A stretch of 64,000 nucleotides of DNA from Prinsepia uniflora. Its lineage: Eukaryota; Streptophyta; Magnoliopsida; Rosales; Rosaceae. The position numbers were made by a program, and so were the translations under genes. Each line of letters opens with the position of its first letter. The first letter of the stretch is position 1. Shown here piece by piece: positions 60,654 to 64,000 of the stretch. The stretch lies in the NCBI GenBank assembly GCA_032719365.1, contig CM064871.1, positions 73,016,383-73,080,382 of the forward strand, in the 5' to 3' direction. The notes under the pieces were generated by a model, which searched no databases, had not been told where the DNA came from, and worked only from the letters and a program-made list of their open reading frames with translations.

Positions 60654-63423
60654 TGGGAACTCACCCCAAATCAAACACCAGTGGGACTCAGCCAAAAATC
60701 ATTCTCAGTGAAGTACTAAAACATCGAATACGTGGTCTCTGCCCCAAATCACATTCTAAATCATAAAACACGGGGTCTCCGCCCCCAAATCACTTTCTGT
60801 AAAACCTCATATATATCGACATACGTATAACCCATCCGCGGCACTTCCGAGAAGATGCCAACTCGAGGCACACAGCCCCTAGGGAACACATCCTCTATAT
60901 ATGTCACGACATCATCTCTTACCTAGTGTGCACACTACCCGGGGTCTCACTCCGACTTTTTTCCCAGGAATTCTCCATCTAGGAGGCTCAATCTCTGGAT
61001 CTAGTCCGAGCTCTATCTCCAGATCTATTCCACACATCTCTCCGGAATCTGGTCCGGGACCACATCATAAATCGTAATCCCCACTCCTGGAACGGGATCC
61101 CTATGGGGATACCCATTCTGGTCTGTGGATCGTGACTCTCCAGGTCGACGTCTGAAGGAGACCATATAAATCATATGGAGGGTTCAATATATTTTCAAAT
61201 CATTTCCTTTCTCAAAACATTTATCAACTGGGTTTCATACCCGATTCATCTCAACGGGATTCCTCGAATCCGATTCAAATCAATTTCACAGGCCTCGGTT
61301 TAAATTCACAGTTCAATAAGGTCTCATGCCCGAATTCTCATTTTACAAATTGAACTGGGACTCAAGCCCGATGTTACAATCAACTGGGCATCTAGCCCGA
61401 TATCACGATAACTGGGCCTTAAGCACGAAACCATAACTCAACGGGACCTCAAGTTCGATACTACAGTCAAATGGGCCTCAAGCTCGAGATTACAACCAAA
61501 TGGGCATCAAGCTCGAACTCGTAAACCAACGGGACCCTCGGTCCGATCATAAAACTCAAATGGACCCTCGATCCAATTACTCGTCAAATAAAATAGACTC
61601 CAAGTCCGAGAGTTCCCAATCAAATGGGCCTCATGCCCGAGTTCATATTTCCAAATCCAAAATCCATTTATGAAACCCTAGTTGAAAACCTAGCACGTAT
61701 AAGCATTGTATAAAATCAGAAATCTCGAAATACGTGCAAATACGTAAATCCTAGGCTACCACAAACAAATGCACTCATGGCATCACAAAACATATTCTAA
61801 AACAATTATAAAGCATTTATTCATGCATCGAATTCATAAAACAAGTCCACTCATAGACCGTCCAAAGTCGCGCATCGATACACGTGCCAAAACGTCTTCC
61901 CGGATCAATCGCCGCCTCCGGGATTCCCAAACCTGTCCAAATTAATTTATAGGGTTACTAACTACTTATATAACCCCTCACTGAAGCCCCGTAATTTTTC
62001 GGAATTTCTAACTATTTTTAAACGCGAACCTAAATCTACAGATAGTCTGAACTATATCGAAATGATGTCCGATTGACACGAAACCCGTCCCAAAATGTTC
62101 GTAACATCGAATAGATGATTTGACATGTTGGAAACTTCCCCAAAAACTCTACCACGCACCGTCACGCGCCCAGGTAATGCACTGCGCGTGGGCCTCACGC
62201 GCCACTGCACAGTGCTCCTTTAACCTCTCGACGGCCGGTTCTGCAACTTGGACCGGCGTGACCAATCCAGCTATTTTTCCTCCCATTTTTCAGTCCTTCC
62301 CTTCCATTTTTGATTCCATTCATCCTATTTTCTCATTTCCTACCATTTCCAATCCTAATAACTAGCCAAAAACACCTAAAATCCATGGTTCAATTTTGAA
62401 CCTCACGGTTCAAGCTTTTCAAAATCTTCCCAGGCTTCCTCAGTCGTTCAACCACCTCCCACAACATCTTAGAATCATCCTAGAAACCTAATAATCATGT
62501 CCTAATCACCCCAAATCACCCATAACGCTTAAATCGAAACAAAAAGGAAAATGGGCCTAACCGTGAAGTCTTGCTCGGTTCATGGCCGCCGTCCACGGCG
62601 GCGTTGCTCCTGGCCGCCCACCAGCATTCCAGTATCCTCACTTCACTCTTTGGGCCTCACAAGCATGATCAGATGGGAAGGTTTGGATTGGTTTGGGTTC
62701 AAAGGGGTGAGATCGGGTTTGGAAATGGGAAATGATCGATGAAGAGGAAAATGTGATATGCATGAAGGAAAAGGGATGGCCAGTGGATGGGTGACACTTG
62801 TCACTCATCTATTGGTCCAATGACAAATATCTGGGCCCCACTTAAGTCCAAAAAGCATATGTCTCGAATTTCGTGCAATATTACTTTCGAATTTCCGTGA
62901 ACCGTAACTTTTTCGTCGAACGTCCGAATTCAACGTGCCACCTGTCTGCGAATTTGTATCGTCCTGACCTACATAATGGTCCTCGGCCCTCGGCCATCGG
63001 ACCTCCTGGGTCAAAAGTCAACTATTGGCTCTTATTCAACAAATTACCAAAATGCCCTTGGACTTTTGATCGTCATAACTTCTTCCACGAACATCGGAAT
63101 CAAGCGTGCCACCTGTCTATGAACTCGTGACGTCAGGAGCTATGTCATAGTCATCGACCAAAGTCCATTTGACCGCCTGAACAAAAAGTCAACGATTCGC
63201 CCATTCTAGGGGCAAAATCGTCATTTCGCCCGAACGTCCGCTAATCCACGTCTAACCCCTAATTAGTCTCCCTAATCCGTCATTAATTCTTAATTAATCC
63301 CGCTAATTCGGGAAGGGTCGTCACACACAGTCCGTCCGAATTCTCTCAACTAATCCCCGATTAGTCATACTAAATTCATAATTAATTAATATTTAATCCA
63401 GATATTCGAGACGGGTTGTTACA

Positions 63424-64000
63424 ACCTGTCATCCAGAAAAAATACTTCATAGTTTTGAGAGTCATTCTTCTCACAAAAATGTCCTTCACAAAAGTTCCTC
63501 TTCCAACTGCTATTTTGATCCTCACACTGGGGTCATCCAAACATACAAAGTGAGAAGATATCTATATTGTTCATTCTAATAAAAATCAGATATTTATTCT
63601 TGTTATCTATTCCACACTCCAAACAAATAAAAAAAATTAGCACCAGAGGTGCTTTGTTCAATGAGGAATATGTATACATGCGTACTCTTTATGATGTCCG
63701 TTTTGTTTTTTCCTTCATATATTTGATTGATCTCCCATGAATGTATCAAAATGCTTATTCTACTCAATTGTGTTTCCTAGGCAAGGATGTTCTGGCCAAG
63801 GCTAAAATAGGTATTGTGGAAGAGGAGCGAAAGATTATCCAGCTCAAAACCTTGTGTTTGAAGATATTTTTGTATTACTTGGAAAAAATATGAGGTGGTA
63901 GACGTAGTTTTTGTTTAGAGATTATGTTTATTAGGATTCAAAGGAAATTTGATAATGGTTGTTTTTATTTTTTTTTTGTGTTTTATTCAAACACCGCAAT
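63424..64000. other. Right flank of the LTR nest
   Basis: The DNA after 63423 is AT-rich and unlike the LTRs. An acceptor-like TTTCCTAG at about 63774 precedes an open stretch GKDVLAKAKIGIVEEERKI... to TGA near 63889. I do not recognise it. It could be the last exon of a host or captured gene, or part of the interrupted CACTA-type element. Confidence 0.35.

Larger units (their letters stand above)
49779..63325 (-). mobile_element. Solo LTR, TSD CACAG, hosting the three-LTR element
   Basis: On the plus strand it starts TGTCAGGACCGTTC and ends GGGAAGGGTCGTCACA, flanked by CACAG (49774-49778, 63326-63330). Without 50239-60653 it is about 3.13 kb. The part 61200-61640 has the richest hairpin array of the window. 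The mini-exon block lies at about 61857-61936. Confidence 0.9.
46853..63423 (-). mobile_element. 5' LTR of a partly deleted element, hosting nested insertions
   Basis: It starts TGACACGACCCATCC at 46853 and ends GAGACGGGTTGTTACA at 63423; without 49779-63325 it is about 3.02 kb. It has the hairpin array (47180-47880), the mini-exon block, a TGACGTCA site (48471) and the perfect 26-nt palindrome (49499-49524). A G-run near 49374-49390 lies in a GA-rich stretch. The base pairs after 63423 (ACCTG) do not match those before 32812 (AGACA), so the outer TSD is unresolved. Confidence 0.8.

Overview
The window is nuclear DNA of a flowering plant (a eudicot; a woody rosid such as a Rosaceae species is possible but not proven). 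It has spliced genes with canonical introns, AT-rich intergenic DNA, many microsatellites, and several plant transposon types. There are two regions.

Positions 1 to about 26,500 are gene-bearing. Three genes can be rebuilt from exon phase and splice sites. The first (282-1053, minus) is a small plant-specific protein of unknown function with three coding exons. The second (6899-8930, minus) is nuclear-encoded plastid ribosomal protein L15 with four exons and a complete frame. The third (13583-15116, plus) is a JAGGED-type single C2H2 zinc-finger regulator of lateral organ growth; its tiny first exon is doubtful because the likely start reads ATG-TAG. Between and after them lie a Harbinger/Tourist-like element (2121-3282), a tandem pair of Helitron-like elements (3288-4257), two TRIM-type mini-retrotransposons (18529-19160, 21676-21949), a hAT-like element carrying a tRNA-like sequence (22998-23971), microsatellites and short tandem duplications. 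No operon-like cooperation between the three genes is expected.

Positions about 26,517 to 64,000 hold a CACTA-type terminus and then a nest of related LTR retrotransposon pieces with no recognisable gag or pol. Nearly every piece is a very long non-coding LTR of about 2.6-3.1 kb, starting TGTAAC(G/A)ACC and ending TGACA, TGTCA or a variant. Most boundaries are fixed by 5-bp target-site duplications: CTTTT (27074-30026), ACCCA (32824-41266), GTTCG (34644-40317), CACAG (49779-63325) and TGGGA (50239-60653); one is imperfect (GTCTT/GTCTC, 36493-39577). The nesting order is readable: 36493-39577 lies in 34644-40317, which lies in 32824-41266, which lies 12 bp inside another LTR; and 50239-60653 lies in 49779-63325, which lies in 46853-63423. 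The youngest unit, 50239-60653, has three LTRs, two internal regions, a primer-binding site and a polypurine tract.

The main discovery candidate is the shared internal design of these LTRs. (i) All contain arrays of small hairpins whose stem sequences change while pairing is kept. (ii) A 12-nt inverted repeat, CTGTGAGTGGAC / GTCCACTCACAG, with TGCATGCAT next to it, brackets a segment of about 1 kb. (iii) The same boundaries look like splice sites around a mini-exon of about 35-100 nt. Together this suggests the LTRs are transcribed as a structured, possibly spliced, non-coding RNA. That is inference and needs RNA data.
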